Shown here piece by piece: positions 51,356 through 58,869 of a stretch of 64,000 nt of DNA (position 1 is the stretch's first letter; each line of letters begins with the position of its first letter). The notes below the pieces were generated by a model. The model was not told where the DNA came from. It made no database searches and saw only the letters and a list, made by a program, of their open reading frames with translations. The DNA is from Streptomyces atratus. Its GTDB lineage: Bacteria; Actinomycetota; Actinomycetes; Streptomycetales; Streptomycetaceae. The stretch is from contig NZ_FPJO01000004.1 in the NCBI RefSeq assembly GCF_900119365.1, positions 357,114 through 421,113 of the forward strand, given 5' to 3'. Made by a program: the position numbers and the translations under genes.

Positions 51356-52132
51356 GTGATGACAGCGGAGCGGAGTACGGCGGACATCCTGGACGCGGCC
51401 GTCCACGTCCGGGAGGCCGCCAGGAGCGCCACGAGTGGTGTGACCGGCGTCGACATGGTCCTGGCGGCGCTGTCAGAGGTGATGGAGTACGACCACGCTT
51501 CCCTGACCCGGTGGGACCCACTGCGCCGGCGCCACACCACCCTGGCCGGGAGCTACCCGGACGATGCCACGGCCTACATCGAGGCCCGTCTCCATCACGA
51601 TCCGATGTTCCCCGTGCTCCGCAGCCCGGCCCGGGGCGGTCTCTGGCTCAGAGACGCTCCCTGGCACCTCCTGGCTGCATCCCCGGGCTTCCAGGAGGTG
51701 TTGCGTCCGCTCGGCATCGAGGACGGCGTGGCCCAGTGCCTTTTCGCCGCCGACGGCCGGTACGTCGGCATGCTGAACGTCAGCACCCGCAGGCCGCGGC
51801 GCACGCCCGATCCGGCGCGCGCCGTGGTCACCCTGCTCACCGAGGCCCTCGCCGCGGCCGTCGGCCCCTGTGCGGGCCCGTCGCCCGAAGACATCGCCGT
51901 AGCCGAACCCGCCGTGGACGCGCGGCGGCCTGGCGGACTCTCGCCACGGGAGCTCCAGGTGCTGGCCGAACTGACTGTCGGCCGTACCAACCGGGAGATC
52001 GCCGAGCGGCTGCACATCACGCCGCGTACCGTAGGGACCCACATCGAGCACATCCTCGCCAAGCTCGACCTCCCCAACCGCGCGGCCGCCGCCGCCCGAG
52101 CCGCCGCCTGGGGAATCGGGCCCTCTCGCTGA
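51356..52132 (+). CDS. LuxR-family transcriptional regulator
   Basis: 258 residues. The C-terminal GerE-type helix-turn-helix is GGLSPRELQVLAELTVGRTN, REIAERLHITPRTVGTHIEH, ILAKL. The N-terminal 190 residues contain a GAF-like sensor region (MEYDHASLTRWDPLRRRHTT, QCLFAADGRYVGMLNVSTRR). No receiver-domain phosphorylation site. Located directly after the amidohydrolase, so it may sense that enzyme's substrate. Confidence 0.82.
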   Translation: MMTAERSTADILDAAVHVREAARSATSGVTGVDMVLAALSEVMEYDHASLTRWDPLRRRHTTLAGSYPDDATAYIEARLHHDPMFPVLRSPARGGLWLRDAPWHLLAASPGFQEVLRPLGIEDGVAQCLFAADGRYVGMLNVSTRRPRRTPDPARAVVTLLTEALAAAVGPCAGPSPEDIAVAEPAVDARRPGGLSPRELQVLAELTVGRTNREIAERLHITPRTVGTHIEHILAKLDLPNRAAAAARAAAWGIGPSR

Positions 52133-52196
52133 CGCGAGCCCCGCAGCGCAAAACGCTTGGACCGTGGGCGTGTCCCTGGGGGCACTCCGTTTCGCC

Positions 52197-52392
52197 TCTG
52201 GATCGCCGTATGACACTCGTCCGTCTGCGGGTTCCAGAAGTCGGGTGCCAGCCAGTCGCGGTGCTCGTCCCACGAGCCGTGGGGGCTGTCCGGGAAGAAC
52301 TGGCCCGGGGACATCTCCGACGAGCCGGAAAACTCTTTGACACGGCTGACGGTGACGTCGCCAAGAGTGATCTGCTCCGCTTTCTGATCCAT
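52197..52392 (-). pseudogene. MBL-fold hydrolase N-terminal fragment
   Basis: From ATG 52392: MDQKAEQITLGDVTVSRVKE, FFPDSPHGSWDEHRDWLAPD, FWNPQTDECHTAIQ, then homology ends, before the HxHxDH zinc motif. It is typical of the first 65 residues of a common MBL-fold enzyme. It is divergent from the XRE regulator at 52535, a pairing often seen for intact copies. Confidence 0.6.
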
Positions 52393-52534
52393 GTGGTCCG
52401 TCCTCGAGTCTGGGTACGTCGCCGCCGAATGAGACCGAGCCTGGACACGCGGGCGGGTACGCACCACTCCCGGGTTGTCCCACCCCCCCCACAGGGTGTG
52501 GTTGGGATCGGGCCGCGCACCGAATACTGGGGTG

Positions 52535-53536
52535 ATGAACGGACCCGGCCCGCTCGGCGCCTTCCTCCAAGCCCGACGGGCGCGGCTGCGCCCCGAGGAC
52601 GTCGGCCTGCGCGACCTCGGACCCCGAAGGCGGGTGGCCGGGCTCCGGCGTGAGGAACTGGTCCAGCTGGCGGGCGTCAGCGTCTCGTACTACGCACGGC
52701 TGGAACAGGGCCAGTCCCGCGGGGCCTCGGCCGAGGTGCTCGACGCGATCGCCCGGGCTCTCCTGCTCGACGACCACGAGCGCGAGCACCTCGACCGGCT
52801 CGCCGGCGCCGCCCGCCACGCGCCCCGGCTGCGCCGCCCGCGGCCCGGGAAGCTCGCCGACGAAACACGCGACCTCCTCCGCGCCGTCGACGGCGTCCCG
52901 GCGATAGTGCTCGGCCGCCGTACGGACGTGCTGGCCCGGAACACTCTCGGGCACGCCCTGTTAGCAGGTCACCTGGACTTCCTTGGCCCGGATGCCCCGG
53001 CACGACGCCTGAACATGAGCCGGATGCTGTTCCTGGACCCGCACTGTCAGGAGCTGTACGCGGACTGGAAGCGAAAGGCGCGCGCGGTGGTCGGCAACCT
53101 GCGCATCGCCGTCGGTCTCAGCACGTGCCTGCTCGCGGACTGTGCCCTCGCCGCGATCGAGACCCAGGCCGACGCACTCGCCGGGGTCGGCCCAGAGGTG
53201 GCCGAGGAGCTGACCGCGGTATCGGCCGCAGCGTCCATGGCCCGCAGGCTCCTGAGTTTGCCCGTCGAACCCGAGCCGACACCGGCCGGGGCGGGGCCAG
53301 TGCCCGGCCCGCGCCTCGCGCCGCCGCCGTCAGCGGGTCGTGCAGCGCGGCGGGCAGGAGCCGTCCGAGTTTGCCGCTGTGCTCCAGGCCCTGAGGGGAA
53401 GCACCAGCCAAGGCATCGCGCTCTGCGCTCTGTTCCCAGAGACGGAGTTGGGTACTTGCTGGGAGTGGATCTGGGGGAAGCCGGGGCGCGTTTGGGACGT
53501 CAGCCTCCGAAGAGACCGAGGACGGCCCGCTGGTAG
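52535..53536 (+). CDS. XRE (MmyB-type) regulator, C-terminus replaced
   Basis: The first about 195 residues are a normal MmyB-like regulator: FLQARRARLRPEDVGLRDLG, RREELVQLAGVSVSYYARLE, AIARALLLDDHEREHLDRLA, GRRTDVLARNTLGHALLAGH and MLFLDPHCQELYADWKRKAR. After VGNLRIAVGL the family sequence stops and is followed by an alanine-rich segment (CALAAIETQADALAGVGPEV), then proline-rich non-coding-like sequence to the stop at 53536. The ligand-pocket C-terminus is therefore missing. The gene may be a pseudogene or a chimera. ATG 52535 is preferred; no strong ribosome binding site. Confidence 0.6.
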   Translation: MNGPGPLGAFLQARRARLRPEDVGLRDLGPRRRVAGLRREELVQLAGVSVSYYARLEQGQSRGASAEVLDAIARALLLDDHEREHLDRLAGAARHAPRLRRPRPGKLADETRDLLRAVDGVPAIVLGRRTDVLARNTLGHALLAGHLDFLGPDAPARRLNMSRMLFLDPHCQELYADWKRKARAVVGNLRIAVGLSTCLLADCALAAIETQADALAGVGPEVAEELTAVSAAASMARRLLSLPVEPEPTPAGAGPVPGPRLAPPPSAGRAARRAGAVRVCRCAPGPEGKHQPRHRALRSVPRDGVGYLLGVDLGEAGARLGRQPPKRPRTARW

Positions 53537-53677
53537 ACGATGTAGACCTGCGGCAACTCGGCCAGGTGGGCGCGTTCGTCGATGGCGTGCAGCCCTTCGT
53601 ACGGCACACCGAAGCCGGCCGTGGCCGGGACGCCCTCCCCGGCGAGCAGGTTGCCGATGTTCGACGGACCCGCGGTC
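53500..53677 (-). pseudogene. M20-type metallopeptidase C-terminal fragment
   Basis: The frame reads TAGPSNIGNLLAGEGVPATA, GFGVPYEGLHAIDERAHLAE, LPQVYIVYQRAVLGLFGG then TGA at 53500. The G-x-H-x-x-D-E-R block matches the C-terminal metal-binding His region of ArgE/DapE-type peptidases. Nothing upstream belongs to it. Confidence 0.5.
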
Positions 53678-53691
53678 TTCGCCCGGACCGC

Positions 53692-53838
53692 GAGTCCGTC
53701 GCGCGTGTCCTCGCAATGCTCGCCCAGGCGAACCCCAACGCTTCCGCGGCCGATCTCAAGGCCAGTCTGTTGTCCGGTGCGTTCCCGCTGGCACAGCCCG
53801 TCAGGGACATCGGCTCGGGTCTTCTCCAGTCGCCGTGA
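53692..53838 (+). pseudogene. S8 (subtilisin-type) peptidase C-terminal fragment
   Basis: SVARVLAMLAQANPNASAAD, LKASLLSGAFPLAQPVRDIG, SGLLQSP then stop. The pattern (V-A-x-x-L-A-x-L-A-Q-x-x-P then L-K-A-x-L) is that of the helix after the catalytic Ser in subtilases. The Ser motif itself is absent. Confidence 0.4.
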
Positions 53839-54401
53839 GCGAGTTGTCCAACTCCGCGCCGGTCGGGGCATCTTTGCGGTCGCCCCGACCGGTTCGCGGA
53901 AGTGGTCGAGGCGCCGGGCCGGGCTGACGGTCACGGGCGAGCAGCCGGTCCTCGGCACGCTCTCCGGCACCGTCGCTGGGCCAACAGCGCCGCCGCCCGA
54001 CGCGCCCACTCCGACCGGCACCGCATCCTCACGCTCTACGGACTCACGTGATCACGAATTCAACATGTTCCAGCACGGGCGGATCGCCTGGACCCCCGCA
54101 GGGAGAACCACGGCCGACCACAGCCAGCCCTACGGCGACGACAATGTGGGGAACCCGTCTGAGGCGGTGAAGCGCTGCGGCCGCAGCGCTTCACCTCACG
54201 CCTCCTCGATGACGAGGTCCTCGGGCGGCTGCGTACCGCCGGTGCCCCTCGGAGGCACCACTCCCGGCCAGTGCCCTTCAGGCGCGTTCGCCGACGGCAC
54301 GCGATCGCGGACCGCACGTAGCGAGCGGCAGCCCGGTTGCGGGCCAATCGTGGCGGCGTAGCCTGGAGTTGATCGGTCCTGGCTGACTCTGGAGGTGGGC
54401 G
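53839..54401. other. Gene-free interval upstream of the lasso operon
   Basis: No convincing gene. It carries the 28-bp palindrome at 54167-54194. The lasso promoter must lie between about 54200 and 54400; no clear -10/-35 pair was identified. Confidence 0.4.
54161..54204. repeat. 28-bp perfect palindrome with extended arms
   Basis: GTGAAGCGCTGCGG (54167-54180) is followed at once by its exact complement CCGCAGCGCTTCAC (54181-54194). GAGGCG (54161) and CGCCTC (54199) extend the symmetry after a 4-base asymmetry. A 14-bp stem with no spacer could be a terminator, a protein site or a recombination site. Confidence 0.75.
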
Positions 54402-54518
54402 ATGTTTCTCCGATTGCTGCGGCGTCGTAAGCCGCGTCGGCTGGTTCTTCTCGGCAACGGCCGTCTGATCCGGGGTTTCAGCGGCGGACTCTACGACGGT
54501 CACGGATACCAGTCCTGA
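54402..54518 (+). CDS. Predicted lasso peptide precursor (A protein)
   Basis: 38 codons with an excellent ribosome binding site (GGAGG, 6 nt before ATG 54402). The product is a basic leader, MFLRLLRRRKPRRLVLLGNG then RLIR, followed by predicted core GFSGGLYDGHGYQS. Asp32 is the only acidic residue in the whole peptide, and only Gly25 places it at a permitted ring position (Gly1-Asp8, eight-residue ring, six-residue tail). Leader positions P11, L14 and G18 (seven before the core) match the lasso leader pattern bound by the RRE. The usual Thr at -2 is replaced by Ile. The RRE-protease gene starts 29 bp downstream. Core assignment is inference, but the context leaves little else. Confidence 0.75.
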   Translation: MFLRLLRRRKPRRLVLLGNGRLIRGFSGGLYDGHGYQS

Positions 54519-54547
54519 CACCGTCCACGTGGAACCTCGGAGGATAT

Positions 54548-55177
54548 GTGGTGGCGGAGAACACCGAGGCCCTGGCAGCCATGGCAAGGATCCTGTCACC
54601 GCATTGCCGTGTCAGCCGGATGTCCGATGGAGCGCTGATCGCCGACTGGAGACGGACGCGTTTTCTCGGGATGACGGCAGCGGACGTCCAGAAGTTCGCC
54701 GAGGGAAGCCCTGAGGAACGCGCCGAGCTCGTCAGCGTTCTCGTGAGGGCCGGATGCGCGACGGGCCGCCGGAAGAAGCACGTGGACTCCGGCGCCGTCG
54801 GGCTCTGGCTGCGTGGCGTGCACCTGCTCATTCGGACCCTGGGATTCGGGCGTGTCCTCCGGCTGCTGTCCTTGGCTGCTCCGGGTTACGCCCGTGCCGA
54901 CCTCCCCTCCGCGCAGGAGCTCGGACGCCTGAAACGGGCGGTACAGACCCACAGCCGCAGCAATTGGTTCGTCAACGGCGACTGCAAGTCCGAGGCCGTG
55001 ACGGCCTTCCTCCTGCTGCGGCGGTCCGGCCTGAAGGCCGTACTCCACGTCGGTGTCCGCGAACACCCCTTCGCCCTGCACGCCTGGACGGCCTCGGGCG
55101 GCGTGTGCATCCCGGACGCCGATCCGCGAGGGCACGCCTTCACACCGGTGCTCTCGATCGACTGCGGGGGACAGTGA
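54548..55177 (+). CDS. Lasso peptide leader peptidase with fused RRE (B protein)
   Basis: 209 residues, the size of McjB. Residues 15-75 resemble a PqqD-like RRE (SPHCRVSRMSDGALIADWRR, TRFLGMTAADVQKFAEGSPE). Residues 85-205 form the transglutaminase-like protease: WFVNGDCKSEAVTAFLLLRR, LHVGVREHPFALHAWTASGG, VCIPDADPRGHAFTPVLSID. The catalytic set Cys146, His178, Asp190 has the same spacing (+32, +12) as the triad I recall for McjB (Cys150, His182, Asp194). It binds the leader and cleaves before the core. GGAGG precedes GTG 54548. In actinobacteria B1 and B2 are normally separate proteins, so the fusion is unusual. Confidence 0.85.
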   Translation: MVAENTEALAAMARILSPHCRVSRMSDGALIADWRRTRFLGMTAADVQKFAEGSPEERAELVSVLVRAGCATGRRKKHVDSGAVGLWLRGVHLLIRTLGFGRVLRLLSLAAPGYARADLPSAQELGRLKRAVQTHSRSNWFVNGDCKSEAVTAFLLLRRSGLKAVLHVGVREHPFALHAWTASGGVCIPDADPRGHAFTPVLSIDCGGQ

Positions 55178-55178
55178 C

Positions 55179-56996
55179 ATGGATGCGCTCGGCCTTGAGT
55201 GGTCCGACGGCACAACGAGGTTCCGGACCTCCGGCGCCATGACGCGTCAGGGACTCGTGACGACTGTCTCCTCGCCGGCCGGTACCGCGGCCGTCGTCGG
55301 CTGGGTCGGCTCGGCCCGCGACCGGCCGGCGGGCGCGCACGGCCTCCTCGACGCCTTCGGCCGGAACGGAGCCGACCCGCCGCTGCCGGTGGGCGACTAC
55401 GCGGCCGTTCTGGTGTGCCGCGACCGCATCCTTCTGATCCGCGACGAACAGGCACGCATCCCCCTGTTCTTCCGGGCGTCGGGTGGCCGAGTGAATGCCG
55501 TGAGCACCTCCGCCCGCAGCCTGGGGAACGCCACAGAGTTGGATCCCCGATACTTCTGCCGATACCTCACCGGGAACATGGCGCAACCGCACACGGACCT
55601 CACGCCGTTCACCGGGGTGCACCGCGTGCTCGGCGGAGAGGTGGTGGAGCTTTCCCTCATCGGGCAGCTGCGCCGTCGTACGCCGCGACCCGTCCGCCGG
55701 GCCACCGCCCCGCCCGCGCCGACGGCTGACGGACCCCACCTCGGTGAGGCCGCGCAGGAGCTGCGCCTGGCGCTTGAGAACGCCGTCGGACGCCGTATGG
55801 GCACGACGACGGCATGCCATGTCTCGGGCGGCACCGACTCCACCAGCGTCGCGCTGCTCGCCGCACGTCTGCTGGCCGAGAGCCGAGCCGGCCCCGGGAA
55901 CCTCGTCCTGCTCGCCGGGCGTTTCTCCCGCGGAGAGCTGGCCGCGGAGCAGCCGTACCTCGACATCGCGATGGAGGAGATCCGCCGGCACGCAGCCGCA
56001 GCGCGCCCGGTGATCGTCGATGCCGACGACGTGGCCGACTTCGACGACTTCGAGCACCACGCGGGAGACGTGGACGAACCTCATGCGCACGCGTTCCGCG
56101 CCCCGTTCTGGGGCAGACTCCACTCCGAGGCCGCAGAAGTTGGCTGTGACACCCTCCTGACCGGCTGCGGAGCCGATCCCATCGCCGACGCCAACCCGTT
56201 CCACCTGCACAGGCTCGCCCGTACGGGCCAGCTGCGGCAGATGACCCAGCAGGCACGTGCCTGGGCCGCGGGGAGCGAGCGGGGCCTGCGGGACGTCGTC
56301 CACGCCTACGTGGTCCGGCCGGCTTTCCCGCTAGTGGCCGAACGGTTCACCGCACTGGTCCGCAGCGGGACGGTGCTCGGCGGCCTCGGCACCTTCAATC
56401 GCCCCCGATGGCTGCGCTCCGGATTCGCACGGGCGCACGGCTACCGGGAGGCCGGTATCGCCGAGAGCCGCTTCGTGTTCGGGCGCAGGCCGGAACAGTC
56501 GCTGTACGACGCGGCCAATTACGTCGCCGCTCCCGACCCGCTGTCCTGGCATCGCGCGCGAGTGGACGGGTTCTTCCTCTCAAACCCCTTCCTCGACCCG
56601 GAGGTCGTCGCCACGATGAGCCGCCTTCCCGTCGCGGCCACGTTCCGGCCGGGCCTTCCGAAGGCCGTTCTCCGCGAGGCCATGGCGGACCTGCTCCCTG
56701 CCCCGATCAGCGGCAGGGCGGTCAAGATCCCCTTCGACGACCTCTATGCGCGCGGCCTGCGGACACACGGCGACGAACTCGTCGCCCTGTGCCGCTCCGC
56801 CCAGCATCCGCTGATCGCGGAGATGTTCGACGTCGAGATGCTGTGCCGGGCGGTGCGGGAGGCGCAGCTCGGCATGGGGGACGCGCACTCCTGGGACCGG
56901 CTGAACAGCTCGCTCGCCCTGGTGGCCTGGCTGGAGCGACTGGGCCGGGGCTCCGGCCCGCTCGGCGCGGCGGTGCCCGTCAGCGCTGGCTCTTGA
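55179..56996 (+). CDS. Lasso peptide macrolactam synthetase (C protein, asparagine-synthetase-like)
   Basis: 605 residues. The N-terminal region resembles the glutaminase-like half of class B asparagine synthetases (PLPVGDYAAVLVCRDRILLI, VHRVLGGEVVELSLIG) without the catalytic N-terminal Cys. The synthetase half has the ATP pyrophosphatase loop HVSGGTDSTSVALLAARLLA at about 214-233 and LTGCGADPIADANPFHLHRL. It adenylates the Asp8 side chain and closes the ring onto Gly1 (role known for this family). Its ATG lies 1 nt after the B stop, so the genes are tightly coupled. It is longer than McjC, partly through linkers. Confidence 0.88.
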   Translation: MDALGLEWSDGTTRFRTSGAMTRQGLVTTVSSPAGTAAVVGWVGSARDRPAGAHGLLDAFGRNGADPPLPVGDYAAVLVCRDRILLIRDEQARIPLFFRASGGRVNAVSTSARSLGNATELDPRYFCRYLTGNMAQPHTDLTPFTGVHRVLGGEVVELSLIGQLRRRTPRPVRRATAPPAPTADGPHLGEAAQELRLALENAVGRRMGTTTACHVSGGTDSTSVALLAARLLAESRAGPGNLVLLAGRFSRGELAAEQPYLDIAMEEIRRHAAAARPVIVDADDVADFDDFEHHAGDVDEPHAHAFRAPFWGRLHSEAAEVGCDTLLTGCGADPIADANPFHLHRLARTGQLRQMTQQARAWAAGSERGLRDVVHAYVVRPAFPLVAERFTALVRSGTVLGGLGTFNRPRWLRSGFARAHGYREAGIAESRFVFGRRPEQSLYDAANYVAAPDPLSWHRARVDGFFLSNPFLDPEVVATMSRLPVAATFRPGLPKAVLREAMADLLPAPISGRAVKIPFDDLYARGLRTHGDELVALCRSAQHPLIAEMFDVEMLCRAVREAQLGMGDAHSWDRLNSSLALVAWLERLGRGSGPLGAAVPVSAGS

Positions 56997-58290
56997 TGTC
57001 CCACAGGGTCCGCACGTAAGGGCCCGTCACGAGGTCGACGAGGCCGTACCGGTTCACCAGCTCGCGTTGTTCCGCCGGGGTCGGGACGCGGTCCTCCTCT
57101 CCCTTGCGCGCAATGGACGTCGCCACCTTCGCGCCGTCCGTGCCGAACATCCAGTAGACGGTTACGAAACGCGCATCCCTCGTGTACTCGTCGATCGCGT
57201 TGTTCTCGTGCACCCTGGCACGATAGATGAGGGAGTCGCGGCCACTTTCCTGTTGCTGCTTCACCCATCCGGGGACGTTGCCCTGGCCCCAGGATTTCGC
57301 CACGAACTGCAGCGGTGGCTGCAGCACGAGCCGGTCCTTGCGCGCGAGGCTCGCGGTGGCATAGAACGCGACCTGGTCGTACGGCGTGTCGATGGGCAGT
57401 TGCACCACCACACGTGTGGTGAAGGTGTCGCTCGACTCGATCCACTGTCCATAAGGCATCCACGGTTGTGCCTCCACCAGCTCGCCGGGCTGGTGGATCT
57501 CTCTGCGGGAGAGGGGGTTCACTTCCGAGGATCCGGTCCACTGCTCGGCATCGGCTCGCCACTGCTGGCGCAGCCGGTCCTTCGGGCTGAGCGGCACCCG
57601 CTGCCCCATCGCGTGGACTTCGGTTTGGAGCACGTAGAAACCCACGTCACCGTGGTTCTGGAGGGTGAGGTCGACCGGTACGGCGAATGCCTTCCGGTCC
57701 TTGCTCAGCACCGCCTTCCCCATGGACAACGTGATGACCGGCCTGGTTTCCCGCTGGTACGGCTGATAGAGGTTCTGATAGCCGAAATTGGCGACCGCGA
57801 CCACCGAGGGAACGATCACCGCGACGGCCAGCCTCTTGGGAGCGGGGACCACGACCGACGTCCGCCACACCGCGAAGGAAGCCCATGCCGAACCCGCCGC
57901 GAGCGCGCCGAACAAGGCCGGGTAGGCCGAGGAATCGCCGTCCTTCCACGTCTCGACCAGGAGCATGGCGTTGGTCAGGAAGGCCGCGAACGTGCCGATC
58001 AGCGCGACCAGGCCGGAGTAGGGGAAGCGGTGCCGGACCCAGTGGTCCAGGACGGCGGCGGCGCCCAGCAGCGTGGTGAACGCGACCGCGAGAAGAACGG
58101 CACCGGTGACCCGGCCCGGGAAGGTCAGAGCATGGACGAAGTCCTCGCGACCGAACCGGGCCAGCATTAGCGTCGTCATGAGGAGGATCAGCAGGATCAC
58201 CACCAGGGCCACCCGCGACGGCCAGGTCCTCAGCGAAGGTCGTCGCACCCTCGGGTGCGAGCCGGGGTGCGGCCTGGGCTGAGCCCGCAT
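56980..58290 (-). CDS. Multipass membrane protein of unknown function beside the lasso operon
   Basis: 436 residues from ATG 58290, preceded by a full AGGAGGT ribosome binding site. Four helices lie in the first half (VALVVILLILLMTTLMLARF, GAVLLAVAFTTLLGAAAVL, LVALIGTFAAFLTNAMLLV, ALAAGSAWASFAVW), a fifth near VAVIVPSVVAVANFGYQNLY. The second half is soluble and probably extracytoplasmic (VPVDLTLQNHGDVGFYVLQT, WMPYGQWIESSDTFTTRVVV). No transporter motif and no family recognised. Its 3' end overlaps the cyclase gene by 17 bp on the opposite strand. A link to lasso peptide export or immunity is possible but unproven. Confidence 0.65.
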   Translation of the reverse strand: MRAQPRPHPGSHPRVRRPSLRTWPSRVALVVILLILLMTTLMLARFGREDFVHALTFPGRVTGAVLLAVAFTTLLGAAAVLDHWVRHRFPYSGLVALIGTFAAFLTNAMLLVETWKDGDSSAYPALFGALAAGSAWASFAVWRTSVVVPAPKRLAVAVIVPSVVAVANFGYQNLYQPYQRETRPVITLSMGKAVLSKDRKAFAVPVDLTLQNHGDVGFYVLQTEVHAMGQRVPLSPKDRLRQQWRADAEQWTGSSEVNPLSRREIHQPGELVEAQPWMPYGQWIESSDTFTTRVVVQLPIDTPYDQVAFYATASLARKDRLVLQPPLQFVAKSWGQGNVPGWVKQQQESGRDSLIYRARVHENNAIDEYTRDARFVTVYWMFGTDGAKVATSIARKGEEDRVPTPAEQRELVNRYGLVDLVTGPYVRTLWDIKSQR

Positions 58291-58546
58291 GCGATCACCT
58301 CCTGAGGACGCCGGTCGTGCTCTGGGTTCGAGCACCATCGTCCGAGGTGATCCACCGGGTCGCCACCAGTGGGCCCCCGGACGTGGGACGCCCCGGCGGC
58401 TCGCGGTTCACCGGTTGGGCTCCGCGGTTCGCCAGGTGGACTTCGCGACGGCGCCGCAGGACCGGCGGGCGGCCCGGTGCCCCCAGCGGCACCCCCGCAT
58501 GTTCGCGCACTGGACCTGGACCACCCGCGGGATTGAGCAGGCCTCG

Positions 58547-58855
58547 ATGCAGGATGACATGGCCCGAGCCGGGCAGCTGTGGGTGACCCTGCCCGACGGT
58601 ACCCATGGCGCCGTCGCTCCGGTGGACCGGCGGGGTTCCGGAGACGGACACGTCCGCCTGGTGCACGTCCTTGAGGGCAGCAGGGCGGCGGAGACAGTGG
58701 CCGAGGCACAGGAGCAGGGGCTGATGGCGGTCCTGCCGCCGAACAGCTCCGCCGCGCTCCAAGCGTTCGCCGAGCAGATCGACCCCGGACGACGCAGCGC
58801 GGCCGGCCCCCTGGCTACGGGCCGGGCGCGTGGGAAAGCCCGAGGCCCCCGCTAG
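58547..58855 (+). CDS. Hypothetical protein ending in a terminator hairpin
   Basis: 102 residues from ATG 58547 (GAGCAGG upstream). The sequence MQDDMARAGQLWVTLPDGTH, GHVRLVHVLEGSRAAETVAE, AQEQGLMAVLPPNSSAALQA looks like a small soluble beta-rich protein. ATG 58499 would add 16 residues. The TAG stop lies at the top of the terminator hairpin at 58833-58868. Not recognised. Confidence 0.5.
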   Translation: MQDDMARAGQLWVTLPDGTHGAVAPVDRRGSGDGHVRLVHVLEGSRAAETVAEAQEQGLMAVLPPNSSAALQAFAEQIDPGRRSAAGPLATGRARGKARGPR

Positions 58856-58868
58856 CCTCGGGCTTTCC
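58833..58868. terminator. Rho-independent-type terminator hairpin
   Basis: GGAAAGCCCGAGGC (58833-58846) pairs perfectly with GCCTCGGGCTTTCC (58855-58868) across an 8-nt loop. It follows, and overlaps, the end of the hypothetical gene at 58547. No long T-run, as is common in GC-rich actinobacteria. Confidence 0.8.
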
Positions 58869-58869
58869 T

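Noticed and set aside
54402..54518. Alternative lasso core starts at Gly18, Gly20, Gly28 or Gly29
   Set aside because: None places an Asp or Glu at core position 7-9. Only Gly25 does, with Asp at position 8.
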